A stretch of DNA of 64,000 nt from Streptomyces sp. CBMA123 (GCF_014596465.1 NZ_MECK01000445.1:58490-122489); one strand, 5' to 3'; shown: positions 50,605 to 59,208, counted from the first letter of the stretch. Notes: a model not told the origin generated them from the letters alone. Made by a program: numbers and translations.

Positions 50605-51093
50605 CGCGTCACAGGGAGCCCCGGTCGACCTCTACAGGGAAGCATCAGCGGCTTTGGCGCGGGCTTTCAGTCCCGGCCATGCTCGTTGAGCATGGACCGG
50701 TCGCCGCCAGCCGGCTGACCTGTTGGAGGCGACCCCGCGCCACCCGACCGCTGACCAGGCCGTACTGGTGGTGTGGGCCGAGCATCCCGCGGACCCCGCC
50801 CTGTGCCCGGACCCCGCGCCAAGCGCTGGCCGACCGGCCCACCGAGCGGTTCGACGGGCACCCTCACCCGCCAGCGGTCTGCTCGCCTCACAGATGCCAG
50901 GCCAGCCGCCACAGCAAGCAGGGCCCACTCGAGAGGAGGTCCCGGCCGAGGCGAAGGCTGCAGTCCACCTCGCTGCTCGCCTCGTTGGAGGCCGTCCCGA
51001 CAGGACATCAGGCCGCCATACACACCACGCGCAGCATCTGATCAGGCGAAACGTCGGAGTCCTGCTGGAGTGCTGACGGTTGCTCCGTGCTCC
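50605..51093. other. Intergenic stretch, no gene seen
   Basis: About 490 bp between the GH15 remnant and the SMI1-type gene. Frames on both strands are compositional only. No repeat noticed. Confidence 0.5.
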
Positions 51094-51702
51094 TCACTGC
51101 GCGGTGTAGAGCCGGTCGACGAACCCCGGGACGATCTCTCGCATGCGGTCCACGACGGGGATCGGCGCGCCCTGTCGGGGAGTCAGCGCGCTCTGCCAGC
51201 CGAGATAGCCGGCGGTGTTCAGCGCCTGGGCGAGGTACTCGGGGAACGAGAGCGGTAGCGGCGATAGCGATTCGCCGATGTAGTGGTAGTGGACCGTGTC
51301 CTGGGCCGGTTCCCCGGGTTCCTGGAGGAAGGCCGCGCATGCCTCCGGGATGTACAGGTCGAAGGGCTTCACGGCCCTGAACCGGTCCCCGCCCTCGAAG
51401 TCGTCGAACCAGATCGCTCCCTGCCAGTCGGAGAAGACCTCGTCAAGGGGGAGTAGGCGGATAGACCCCTCGTCACCGGTGGCGTCGCAGGCGCCTGGTG
51501 CGGTGTAGGTCCACTGCAGCGTGAAGCCGTTGAGCTCCTCGTAAAACTCCGCGGCACCCGCCGGCAGGTGCCCGCCGGCGCTGCGCAGCGCCGTGTCGAG
51601 GACGCCTCGTGGCACGGGGTCGCGGATCTCGGTGCGGGTCAGGGCGAATCCCGCGGTGCTGTCCAGTTCGCGGATGCGCGCCTCGATCAGGTCTTTGTAC
51701 AT
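51094..51702 (-). CDS. SMI1/KNR4 family protein, probable immunity protein
   Basis: 202 aa. The SUKH-type pattern is visible: RSAGGHLPAGAAEFYEELNG (the L-P..Y..F....NG core), EGSIRLLPLDEVFSDWQG, AIWFDDFEGGDRFRAVKPFD and SLSPLPLSFPEYLAQALNTA (the closing SFPEYL helix). SUKH proteins neutralise diverse nuclease and other toxins of contact-dependent or injected systems. The gene lies 31 bp downstream of the DUF4157 effector gene in the same direction, the classical toxin-immunity order. Specificity for that effector is inferred from position. Confidence 0.8.
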   Translation of the reverse strand: MYKDLIEARIRELDSTAGFALTRTEIRDPVPRGVLDTALRSAGGHLPAGAAEFYEELNGFTLQWTYTAPGACDATGDEGSIRLLPLDEVFSDWQGAIWFDDFEGGDRFRAVKPFDLYIPEACAAFLQEPGEPAQDTVHYHYIGESLSPLPLSFPEYLAQALNTAGYLGWQSALTPRQGAPIPVVDRMREIVPGFVDRLYTAQ

Positions 51703-51733
51703 GTCGTCCGTCGATTGCCTCGGTGGGATGGGG

Positions 51734-53818
51734 TCAGTTCAGTTTGCTTGCTTGTCGGGTGGGCCGGTTCGCCTTGTAGCTGGCTGACTGCGCGTGTGCT
51801 GCGTACTGGTTGGCGAACTCCGTCTTGTAGCCCGGGTGGAGGTTCTGCAGGTTGTTGACGAAGTCCACGGGGTTGCCCTGGGGGCCCATGACCGTCGCCC
51901 AGTTACCAAGTACCTGGAACCGGCCGGGGATCTGGTGCAGCGAATCCGTCGCGCTGAGCTGGGCGAGGAACGCGTCGAGGATTCCCGCCTGGTGCATCTG
52001 GCCGCACAGTGCGACCTGATCGTTCGCCGGGTAGTAGGAGAACAGCAGCGGCCGACTGGGCACCAGCTCCATCGCGGGAGTGCCGAGCCCGGCCAGGAGC
52101 TGGTGCCGGTCCCCCGGCGGACAGGCCAGGATCATGTCCCATTGCAGGAGCGGCTTGTCGACGAAGGCGTCCTGGGCTGCTTGCGTGTGTCCCGCGCCGA
52201 TCAGCGGCACCAGGCAGTGCTCGAGCCACAGGCGGGCGTCGGCTCCCAGCACGTGGTCCAGGAAGGCGATCCGGTCGGCGTGCGGCAGCATGGCCAGGAA
52301 CGCCGCCTTGTCCTGCGGCGTCCGAATGGCGTAGAGGTGTGGATAGGCAATCATGATCGCCCGTTCGAGCCCGGGGCGGACGACCGCCAGCACCTCGCCG
52401 CGGTACTGGTCGGTCCGCCCCGCCAGGCTCGTCACCAGGTGCTGGGCCTGTTGGGGCGTGTCCGGCATCTGCTGGTAGCCCTGCTGCTCCTGCGGGGTGA
52501 GTGCGGCGACCGGCAGCGGGATCTGGGCCGCCCAACTGCCGTGTTGGTCGGGTTGGCCGGCGTGCCGACCGACCCACTGCATGGCGATCTTGCTGGGGAC
52601 GACGGTCGCGAGGTCGAGCGGGTTGCCGGGCCCGCGCTCGTAGCTGACCTGAGTGGTCAGGTCGACCGTGTAGCCGTACTCCACCAGGTCCTTGACCGGG
52701 GTTTCCGCCTGCGCGGACATCGCCGAGTTGACCTGGGCGGGTCCCGGCGCGAGGTTGAGCGGGTTGGTTCCCGGTCCGCCGAGCCGACCGTTCCACAAGT
52801 GCATGCGCACGGCGTTGTAGTGCGCGTTCGCTGGCATCTTCCCGCCCAACTGCAGACCGTCCTTGACCAGTGCCATCCAGCCGATCGGGTTGCCGGCTGT
52901 CGTGGGCTGGTTGTGGCCGTCCTCCAGCGGCGTACCGTGCAGGCCGGTGACTGTGACCGTGCCGGCACGGTTGCCGTCCGCGACGAACTGGGGATCGTCG
53001 CCGTACATGGTCGCCCCCTGTTTGTCCGTCTGCGCCCATCGCTGCACCACCGGCACGGCGGCGGAGCCGGACGGGGTCCCGGTGCTCGGCTCCGTGTCCA
53101 GCGGGCGGCGCTGCACGGGCTCGCGCATCACCCGAACGGCGTTGGCCTCGGCCTCATGCTCGAAGCGGTCGGACGGGTCGGAGACCCGCAGCCCGGCCCC
53201 GTTGTCGGCACCCGCGACAGGGCCCCGGCGCTGCTGGAGGACGTGGGTGAGCTCGTGGGCCAGGGTGTGCCGGTCGCCGCCGCCCGCCCCGATGACGACG
53301 TGGTTCCCGGATGTGTAAGCGCGGGCGCCGACCTCGGCGGCGGAGGCCTGGGCGGCGCTGTCGTCGTGGACCCGCACGGCCGTGAAGTCGGCGCCCATCC
53401 GGCCCTCCATCTCGGACCGGACGGCGGCCTCCAGCGGCCGGCCGGGCGTGCTCAGGACGTCGTGGACGGCCGAGCGCTGCACCGCCGCGCCGGCCCGCCC
53501 GGCCGGGCCCGCCGCCTGACGGAGCATCTGGACGACGGCTCGGTTCCCGACGGTCGCCTGCAGCGCCATCAGGTCCGGCCCCAGGCCCCGGCCGCCGGTG
53601 CGCGGCGTGCGGACCGGCGTACCGGTGCGTCCGGAGGCCTGGGCCCTGGTGTCTTCTCGGGCGTGCAAGGGGGCATGCAAGGGGGCTTCTTCCCGCAGTG
53701 GAACAGCGACCCTTCCTGCATACGCGTTCGACGCCCGGCACGCCAGAGCCCGCAGAGCAGACCCAGGTGCCCCGCCGGGCACCCGTACGGGCACCCCGCA
53801 AGCTTGTGATTTATCCAC
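51734..53818 (-). CDS. DUF4157 (eCIS-associated) effector with nuclease-like C-terminal region
   Basis: 694 aa. A disordered N-terminus leads to GPDLMALQATVGNRAVVQML (82-99), then the DUF4157 domain: MEGRMGADFTAVRVHDDSAA, ARAYTSGNHVVIGAG, HTLAHELTHVLQQRRG (HExxH at 188-192), with a later Glu region FEHEAEANAVRVM. DUF4157 marks cargo of extracellular contractile injection systems and may self-cleave. Residues about 332-370 (AHYNAVRMHLWNGRLGGPGT, NLAPGPAQVNSAMSAQ) look like the HxxN-type core of DNA/RNA non-specific or toxin-type nucleases. The remaining 300 residues are helical and unrecognised. GTG 53818 is used, but starts further in are possible because the first 60 residues are low-complexity. 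No contractile-apparatus gene is visible in the window. Confidence 0.75.
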   Translation of the reverse strand: MDKSQACGVPVRVPGGAPGSALRALACRASNAYAGRVAVPLREEAPLHAPLHAREDTRAQASGRTGTPVRTPRTGGRGLGPDLMALQATVGNRAVVQMLRQAAGPAGRAGAAVQRSAVHDVLSTPGRPLEAAVRSEMEGRMGADFTAVRVHDDSAAQASAAEVGARAYTSGNHVVIGAGGGDRHTLAHELTHVLQQRRGPVAGADNGAGLRVSDPSDRFEHEAEANAVRVMREPVQRRPLDTEPSTGTPSGSAAVPVVQRWAQTDKQGATMYGDDPQFVADGNRAGTVTVTGLHGTPLEDGHNQPTTAGNPIGWMALVKDGLQLGGKMPANAHYNAVRMHLWNGRLGGPGTNPLNLAPGPAQVNSAMSAQAETPVKDLVEYGYTVDLTTQVSYERGPGNPLDLATVVPSKIAMQWVGRHAGQPDQHGSWAAQIPLPVAALTPQEQQGYQQMPDTPQQAQHLVTSLAGRTDQYRGEVLAVVRPGLERAIMIAYPHLYAIRTPQDKAAFLAMLPHADRIAFLDHVLGADARLWLEHCLVPLIGAGHTQAAQDAFVDKPLLQWDMILACPPGDRHQLLAGLGTPAMELVPSRPLLFSYYPANDQVALCGQMHQAGILDAFLAQLSATDSLHQIPGRFQVLGNWATVMGPQGNPVDFVNNLQNLHPGYKTEFANQYAAHAQSASYKANRPTRQASKLN

Positions 53819-53830
53819 TCGTCTTCGTCG

Positions 53831-54556
53831 GTGGAACAGGTGATCGAGGTGATCTTCCTACGGAAGACTGTGTGGGTGACGCTTCCTGCTCCGCTTGCCA
53901 CTGCTGAGGAGATCCATGATCACCTCATTGATCAGCTCAACCTCGCCCTGCGCCGACCCGGGATGTACGGGGGCGAGATGGCTCTCCGGATCCTGCTTGA
54001 CCACCTGCTGTTCATCGAGCGCCAGCCCGAGGCGTGGAGCGAGCTGAAGCAGGTTTGGGAAGAGCAGGGGCTCTGGACTCCCATCGGTCCCAGCGGGGCG
54101 TTCCAGGATGTCTTCCCCGCGCAGGCTGACTGCTGCGAAGTCGCCTCGGTATACGCGGAGTTCGCGCAGCGACGCGGCTGGCTCAAGCCCGATCGGGTTC
54201 TCACAGCTGAGGAGTACGAGGCCCTCACAGGCCGAGTCCGGGGGTGGGCCGCAGTTGACCGCACCTGGACCGACGTGACGGTGGAGTTCGGCCCTTCGTC
54301 TGTGCTGTTCGGAGGGAACAACCCTCTGTACGGGAAGACACTCGGCTACTTGTCGGAGAATCCGCAGCACCCGATGGTGGTCTTCCACTTGTGGAACGGC
54401 AATGAACCGGGAGCCGAACCGTGGCCGCCCAAGCATGAGCAACCGCTGCTCCTCGCAGTGCGTTTCGGTGGCGGCTCGTTCCGCGCATCGTTGATCTTCA
54501 CCCCCGAGGGCGATCGGAGAAAGCCGACGGCCCAGGACCCTTGCCTGCCGCAGTAG
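53831..54556 (+). CDS. Protein of unknown function
   Basis: 241 aa with normal codon usage. Helical N-terminal half (EEIHDHLIDQLNLALRRPGM, YGGEMALRILLDHLLFIERQ, FPAQADCCEVASVYAEFAQR); the RRPGMYGG-type start is seen in several immunity-like families of Streptomyces. The second half is beta-rich (VTVEFGPSSVLFGGNNPLYG, HPMVVFHLWNGNEPG, LLLAVRFGGGSFRASLIFTP). Three in-frame GTGs (53831, 53840, 53849) and GTG 53876 compete as start; none has a clear ribosome site. Divergent from the DUF4157 gene by 12 bp, so the two promoters must overlap or the true start is downstream. Confidence 0.65.
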   Translation: MEQVIEVIFLRKTVWVTLPAPLATAEEIHDHLIDQLNLALRRPGMYGGEMALRILLDHLLFIERQPEAWSELKQVWEEQGLWTPIGPSGAFQDVFPAQADCCEVASVYAEFAQRRGWLKPDRVLTAEEYEALTGRVRGWAAVDRTWTDVTVEFGPSSVLFGGNNPLYGKTLGYLSENPQHPMVVFHLWNGNEPGAEPWPPKHEQPLLLAVRFGGGSFRASLIFTPEGDRRKPTAQDPCLPQ

Positions 54557-54691
54557 TGGTCCGACGGCGAGCGCAGGTCACCCACATGAGGATTTCCAGG
54601 ACAGCGGACCGACCCCCGCATGATTCTGGACCTCCACGAGGTTCAGGACCCGACGCGAAGGCCGTGCTGGTGAGCGTGGTGGAACAGGGCG

Positions 54692-54991
54692 TTGCAGTGC
54701 GAGCCGTTCGCGGAACTGTCACGCTTCCGAGGTGCCTTCTACGACTGCCTGACCGGTCCGTGTGACGCGCTGTTCGAGCTCACCGACGCAGTGCCGTGCA
54801 CCGACGGCCCGGTGAAGACCCTGGTCGGCCTGGCGCTGGCTCCCGAACACCGGCGTGGGCAAGGTGCCCTCTACGGCGCGCTGAACAGGGGCCGCCTGGA
54901 CGTCGAGCGGCTGCGGGCCGAGTTGGCCGGCCTGCCGCTGCCCCGCGCCGCCGACGGCCGCCTGGTGCTGGCGGTGGACGTCTCGCCGTGA
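54692..54991 (+). pseudogene. NF041680-type transposase N-terminal remnant
   Basis: ELSRFRGAFYDCLTGPCDAL, FELTDAVPCTDGPVKTLVGL, ALAPEHRRGQGALYGALNRG and RLPLPRAADGRLVLAVDVSP-type segments match the N-terminus of a common Streptomyces DDE transposase. A TGA stands where Trp follows VDVSP in intact copies, and after LRP the homology ends, joined to an unrelated fragment. Confidence 0.7.
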
Positions 54992-54994
54992 CTG

Positions 54995-55234
54995 CGGCCC
55001 GGCGACGACCTCGCCGCCGTCAGCGCCGCCCGGCTGCGGGACCTGGTCGAGCGCCTGGTCGCCGCCGGCGTCTCATGCCGGCACCTGCGCCGCGACCGCA
55101 TCCTCGACGAGGCCCGCCACACCGGCGATCCGGTCCACCTCATGCACCTGTTCGCCGTCTCAGCCAGCACCGCCGTCGCCTACACCCGCGCCGCCCACCC
55201 CGAACGCTTCGCCATCGACCCCGCTCAGCCGTAG
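54995..55234 (+). pseudogene. Unrecognised C-terminal fragment, integrase-like
   Basis: In frame after the transposase remnant's stop: DDLAAVSAARLRDLVERLVA, AGVSCRHLRRDRILDEARHT, GDPVHLMHLFAVSASTAVAY and TRAAHPERFAIDPAQP, ending in TAG. The pattern (helical, LFAVS..TA..Y at the end) resembles the closing helices of recombinase or plasmid proteins, but I cannot name the family. Confidence 0.35.
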
Positions 55235-55419
55235 ACCCCCATGCCTTGGCAGGACAACCCGGCGCCGGCGAGCATCCCGGTAACCGTGCACTTCCTGGTC
55301 TGCGCGATCAGCCCCGTGACCAGGGCGGCAAAGGTCGTGAACGTCGGTGTGGTGAAGCAGCCCCGCAGCAACTGCAACACGGCGAGCAGCGAAGCAGGTA
55401 CGGTCGGATCCGGAAGCAT
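55225..55419 (-). pseudogene. Second IS701/IS4-type transposase N-terminal fragment
   Basis: MLPDPTVPASLLAVLQLLRG, then CFTTPTFTTFAALVTGLIAQ, TRKCTVTGMLAGAGLS, the start of a common actinobacterial transposase. After 57 residues it diverges and stops. It overlaps the end of the preceding plus-strand fragment by 10 bp, marking a recombination junction. Confidence 0.65.
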
Positions 55420-55594
55420 CGGCGGGTCCCTCCCCGGAGGAGACGTAAGCACCGCCGATGCTTCTCTGCTATCCCCTGTCTGTGCGGCCAGATGACGCCA
55501 CATCACCCGCCCGAGCGACCCCAACAGCGATCAACGAAAATCGAAAGTCGAGTGAGTAACATCGCCACGTAATCGAACGAAGGGGGACGAGGAC

Positions 55595-55948
55595 ATGGGC
55601 GACACCGCCACCCGGATCGGGGTCTACCTGGCGCACCCGCGGCCGGGGAGCCTCAACCGCGCGCTGTACGACGCCGTGGTGGCCGAACTGCTCGGACGCG
55701 GCTGTGATGTCCGGGCCCACGACCTGTACGCAGAGGGCTTCCCACCGTTGCTCACCGCCGAGGAGACCGGCACGGTCGCGGCCGCGGACGAGTCCGCCGA
55801 CCCGCAACTCGCCCTGCACCGGGCCGAAGTGGCTGGCCTCGACGCCCTCGTCCTGATCCACCCCAACTGGTGGGGCATGCCGCCAGCCGTCCTCACCGGC
55901 TGGGCCCGGCCGCCGACGCACGCCGCGCCGCGTGCCAGGCCGCGCTGA
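55595..55948 (+). pseudogene. NAD(P)H dehydrogenase (quinone)/flavodoxin-2 family, truncated
   Basis: IGVYLAHPRPGSLNRALYDA, VVAELLGRGCDVRAHDLYAE, GFPPLLTAEE and LDALVLIHPNWWGMPPAVLT are the FMN-binding start of the modulator-of-drug-activity/NQO-like family. Just after the WWGMPPAVLTGW motif the sequence changes to unrelated sequence, so the second half (about 90 residues) is lost. ATG 55595 has GGGGGACGAGG before it. Confidence 0.75.
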
Positions 55949-56268
55949 CCGGAACCCCCGCCGACGACACCGTCGTCGTCCTCTCCGCTCTCAGGAACCC
56001 GGCCAGCAACGACGCGGCCGAGCAACTCGCCGGGCAGTGGCTCGCCGCCGTGAACGGCGACGCCGAGTCCTCGTTCGCCTCGGCGGCCGCCGCCAACCCC
56101 CGCCAGGCCGTTCTTGCGCTCGCTCTCGCCGGGTGCGAGCTGCGGATGACCGGCACCCCGGCCGCCGCGGACCGGCCCTACCTCGGATGGCTGATCGAGC
56201 ACGCCGCCTACGAGGCGACCGCTACGGAGCTGCGCCTGTTGGAAGACGACCCCGCCTTTACGGCGTAA
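55909..56268 (+). pseudogene. 5'-truncated gene of unknown function
   Basis: From the junction with the flavodoxin remnant the frame reads ACQAALTGTPADDTVVVLSA, LRNPASNDAAEQLAGQWLAA, NPRQAVLALALAGCELRMTG and PYLGWLIEHAAYEATATELR, ending DDPAFTA at the TAA that lies inside the first copy of the 15-bp palindrome. Coherent coding sequence without a start. It precedes parA by 15 bp and may be an operon partner; the family is unknown. Confidence 0.45.
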
Positions 56269-56271
56269 AGA
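56255..56271. repeat. Palindromic direct repeat, copy 1
   Basis: CCTTTACGGCGTAAAGA contains CTTTACG-G-CGTAAAG, a perfect 7-1-7 inverted repeat. An identical copy stands at 57149-57165; the two bracket the parA pseudogene. Confidence 0.9.
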
Positions 56272-56283
56272 TCTGGAGACGTG

Positions 56284-57162
56284 ATGACCACCCCCGACAC
56301 CTTCCTCCCGATCCCGCCAAACACCGGCCGGGTGACGCGCATCATCGTGGCCGTCAACGAGTCCAGGCTCAGTGAAGACCACCTCGGTCAGCGCCCTCGC
56401 CGCGATCGCCGCCAGCGAAGGACTGCTGACCCTGGCAATCGAGGCGGACAGCTAGCGCGACCTCGCCCACATCCTGGGCTACGACGACCCGGACGCCGAC
56501 GAGAACATCGGCACACTCTGGGACGTGGTCGACGGCCTCGCCACCCTGGACGAGGTACTCGTTCCCGCCCGACGGGGCGAGGGCGGTCCGGCCATCCCCG
56601 GACTCTGGCTCGTGCCCGGATCGCGCAAGCTCAAGGAACTGGACGACAAGCTCTCAGGCGCGATGCTCCGAGAGCTGTGGTTCAACCGACTGCTGCCCGC
56701 CGTCATGGGCCGCTTCGACGTGATCTTCATCGACTGCCCCGGCGACCTGAAGCTCACCACCAAGGGCGCCCTGCTGGCCGACAAGGACAAGGTCGAAGTC
56801 ATGGCCTGCGTGAAGTCACAGGAGAAGGAAGCACGCGCCCTCACCGAGCTGGAGTCCCGCTCGCCGAGATGAACAAGGCCTTCGGCGCGCTCGGCATCAA
56901 CCTCGGGATCGACTGGATCGTGATAGGAGAGTCCGTCTCCCACGAAAGCCAGGGCAAGGTCTACAGCGACTCGGAGAACCAGCTGCGCGAGGCCTACGGC
57001 GAACTCGTGCTGCGCCCCTCGGTCCGGCGCAGCACGAAGGTCGCCGAGGCGTACTCCGCGCAGACCGCCCTCCCGCTGTATGCGCCGGCCAGCGCGCCGG
57101 CGATCGAGTACCAGGGCATCGCTGCCGGCATGGGCCTCACCAAGGAGACCTTTACGGCGTAA
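56284..57162 (+). pseudogene. parA: ParA-family ATPase, broken
   Basis: ATG 56284 opens TTPDTFLPIPPNTGRVTRII, then VAVNES. One extra base shifts the frame, after which GSVKTTSVSALAAIAASEGL is recognisable as a damaged P-loop (Val for Gly before the Lys). A TAG at 56454 interrupts EADS-RDLAHILGYDDPDAD. The rest is good: LKELDDKLSGAMLRELWFNR, GRFDVIFIDCPGDLKLTTKG (Walker B region), VEVMACVKSQEKEARALTEL, then a second frameshift near 56860 to LAEMNKAFGALGINLGIDWI and the end GLTKETFTA. ParA ATPases move plasmids or other cargo along the nucleoid with ParB and a centromere. It ends inside the second palindrome copy. Confidence 0.8.
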
Positions 57163-57165
57163 AGA
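57149..57165. repeat. Palindromic direct repeat, copy 2
   Basis: Identical to 56255-56271, covering the stop codon of parA as the first copy covers the stop of the preceding fragment. Confidence 0.9.
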
Positions 57166-57176
57166 CCCAGAAACGC

Positions 57177-57219
57177 GAAAGGGCCCGCCTCCGACGAATC
57201 GTCGGAGGCGGGCCCTTTC
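57177..57219. terminator. Bidirectional terminator
   Basis: A 19-bp perfect stem (GAAAGGGCCCGCCTCCGAC and complement) with loop GAATC, between the convergent parA remnant and the gene at 57227. A and T runs flank the stem on both strands. Confidence 0.9.
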
Positions 57220-57226
57220 AGTGGGG

Positions 57227-57691
57227 CTAACGGGTGTGACCAGGCCAGCGTTCAGCCAGGTCCGTGTCGCCCTGGGGGTCGTAGTTAGAGATGATCCGCC
57301 AGGCCGTGGCGCACAGGTCGCGGGTGTACCGCTCGCCGGTGGTGGCGTAGCCGCCGTGTGCGGCGAACTGCTCGTTGAGATAGGTCCACAAGGCGGGGCG
57401 GTTGCCGTCGAAGAACATCAGCAGGTAGTGGCCGAAGTAGGCGATGGCGGCGGGGTTCTCGGCCTTGCGCAGCTGGGTGATGCCGCTCTGCACCTTGCTG
57501 AGGATGTACTCCAGGCTGGGGACGTCGGGGTCGCCTGGCCCGTAGATCCGCTCAGCACCGTTGTCGACGGTAGCCCAGAAGGCGGCGTCGTCCCGACCCG
57601 GCAGCATGGCGAGCAACCGCGTGAGGTGCCGGAAGTCGGGGTCGGTGGCGAAGGCGTCGTTCAACTGGGGGTTCCCCTCCGTGGTTGTCAT
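57227..57691 (-). CDS. Protein of unknown function
   Basis: 154 aa from ATG 57691 (the frame is open to 57754). Mostly helical: AFATDPDFRHLTRLLAMLPG, DDAAFWATVDNGAERIYGPG, SLEYILSKVQSGITQLRKAE, AAIAYFGHYLLMFFDGNRPA. A conserved-looking LPGRDDAAFW loop suggests a compact cytosolic domain. No family recognised. It shares the 57177 terminator with parA. Confidence 0.65.
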   Translation of the reverse strand: MTTTEGNPQLNDAFATDPDFRHLTRLLAMLPGRDDAAFWATVDNGAERIYGPGDPDVPSLEYILSKVQSGITQLRKAENPAAIAYFGHYLLMFFDGNRPALWTYLNEQFAAHGGYATTGERYTRDLCATAWRIISNYDPQGDTDLAERWPGHTR

Positions 57692-57812
57692 GATGCGCAC
57701 CGTACGGGCCCCGGCCACACATTGGGGCCCATACGTGGGATGTTCGGAGTTCATTCAGGCCATTCCGACTTCCAGGGGCGACTTCTCCCCGCTCGTGACT
57801 GCGGCCCAGTTG

Positions 57813-58046
57813 TCAGGCCGGAAGGGCCGCACGGTCCAGGCCGATCGCGTAGCTGACAGCAGCGAGGGTGGCGTCCCAGTCACCGCCGTGGTAAACGGCA
57901 CGGTCGTCGATGTAGCAGGCCGCACCGAGCTTGGTGCTGGTCACGAGCACCGGCCCGCGGGTCGTCCAGTAGGCCCTGCCCTCCGAAGGGTCAACAAAGG
58001 CCTCCAGCCCGCTGTACCAGGTGACCCAGTCAGCGATCTCCGGCAA
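57813..58046 (-). CDS. Small protein of unknown function, N-terminus uncertain
   Basis: 77 aa from the first in-frame start, but coding sense clearly continues upstream (KDPHKFTARPERWLPEIADW), back to at least 58085, without a good start codon; a TGA lies near 58140. The body reads VTWYSGLEAFVDPSEGRAYW, then GPVLVTSTKLGAACYIDDRA and GGDWDATLAAVSYAIGLDRA. Probably a 5'-damaged gene. It lies among immunity-type genes and has their size. Confidence 0.45.
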   Translation of the reverse strand: MPEIADWVTWYSGLEAFVDPSEGRAYWTTRGPVLVTSTKLGAACYIDDRAVYHGGDWDATLAAVSYAIGLDRAALPA

Positions 58047-58162
58047 CCAGCGCTCGGGCCTGGCGGTGAACTTATGGGGGTCTTTCAGTTCTGTCCGTTG
58101 TCCGCCGTGCAGGTACTCACCCTGGTTCCCTGCTTGTCACTGATCAGCGGCACACTGCGCAC

Positions 58163-58767
58163 ATGAGTACTGATCCACATGCCGTCCGGATGACCCTCGA
58201 TCTGACCTGGGTCGAATCCATGGGTGGTCCTCTGATCGCGTCCCGGTGTCCGCGCTGCAGTACTGGGATGGCTGCACTGAGGACGGCATGATCATCGGTG
58301 ACAGCGACCAGCCAGACGACTACGACCGCGCCTGCAGCGTCGAGGGCCTGGCCGAGGTGATCGGCCTGCGCAGCCGCAGCGACGTCTCCGCGCTGGTCCT
58401 GGGCGACGAGCCCGCCACCACCTGCTACCTGCCCGAGCAGAGGGCCTTCATGCGCTGGCTCGCCGCCGACTCCGACGCCGAGCTGCTCGCCGCTGCCGAA
58501 ACGGCGCTGAACGACCCGGCGACGCCGTGGGAGGAGTGCGGTCTGTGGGAGACCGACGGACCGGCGATCCTCATGGACTCCGCCGAGGCCGGCAAGAACC
58601 TCGGCGTGCCATACCCGGATGGCAGAGGCGAGCCGGACCAAGCCCCCGTCCACCTGCCCGCAGGGCGCTGGAGAGTCCGCGCGTTCCAGAAGACCGGCGA
58701 CTCCCCTTGGATCAGCGTGGTTCAGCTCCTTCTACAAGTCGACGGCCAGTCGACAACGGCTCCTTGA
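58163..58767 (+). pseudogene. Immunity protein Imm21, single-base frameshift
   Basis: ATG 58163 opens STDPHAVRMTLDLTWVESMG, then GPLIA, where one missing base near 58229 moves the frame. The rest follows from 58246: VSALQYWDGCTEDGMIIGDS, DQPDDYDRACSVEGLAEVIG, YLPEQRAFMRWLAADSDAEL and WEECGLWETDGPAILMDSAE, the characteristic Imm21 body. Restoring one base gives a full-length protein, so the lesion is recent or a sequencing error. Imm21 proteins are predicted to neutralise toxins of polymorphic toxin systems. Confidence 0.8.
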
Positions 58768-58782
58768 CTCGCACGCCGGTCC

Positions 58783-59163
58783 TCACGGGTTCGACCTGCG
58801 TGCGGTCCGGAAGTCCTGGTACTCGTCGCAGACGATGCCGTCGTTGACCCAGCGTTGCGGGTCTGCGGCGAGTTCACGCTCGGACAGATGCAGGGCCTCC
58901 TCGGGGGTGGGCAGGACAGCGAGGTCCCGCCCCCAGGTCTCGTCCTCGGGGTCCAGGGACGGGAACTCGGTGATGTCGAGGAAGGCGTCGGTGCCGACGT
59001 CTTCGACCTCGCTCAGGTAGATGGTGATGCCCGCACGGCCGGGGCTGAGGGCGATCCAGCGGAGCCCGGGCCGGCCGTCGATTTCGATGGCGCCGAGGAA
59101 CTGCTCGATCTGCTTCCCGCGTTGGAGGGCGCTGAGGGCGAAGGCGGGGGTGAGGTGCCGCAT
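58783..59163 (-). CDS. Small protein of unknown function, immunity-like context
   Basis: 126 aa. Beta-rich N-terminal half (IEQFLGAIEIDGRPGLRWIA, LSPGRAGITIYLSEVEDVGT, DAFLDITEFPSLDPEDETWG), then a helix with LPTPEEALHLSERELAADPQ and a tail ending DEYQDFRTARRSNP. Cytosolic. I have seen similar sequences annotated as hypothetical in Streptomyces next to SUKH- or Imm-type genes. It is convergent with imm21, with 15 bp between the stops. Confidence 0.65.
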   Translation of the reverse strand: MRHLTPAFALSALQRGKQIEQFLGAIEIDGRPGLRWIALSPGRAGITIYLSEVEDVGTDAFLDITEFPSLDPEDETWGRDLAVLPTPEEALHLSERELAADPQRWVNDGIVCDEYQDFRTARRSNP

Positions 59164-59208
59164 GTCAGCTCCTCTGATGGGTGCTGGTCGGACAGGCGTC
59201 CCGGACGG

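Noticed and set aside
51794..53809. 671-codon plus-strand open frame
   Set aside because: It is antisense to the DUF4157 gene, whose HExxH domain and C-terminal motifs are clear. The plus frame is low-complexity Val/Arg/Gly with no domain.
56255..57165. The palindromes as canonical parS
   Set aside because: They differ from GTTTCACGTGAAAC, the usual chromosomal site, so only a plasmid-type role is considered.
56255..57165. The direct repeats as att sites of a 0.9-kb island
   Set aside because: No integrase lies between them, and both copies sit on stop codons, which fits operators or duplicated 3' ends better.
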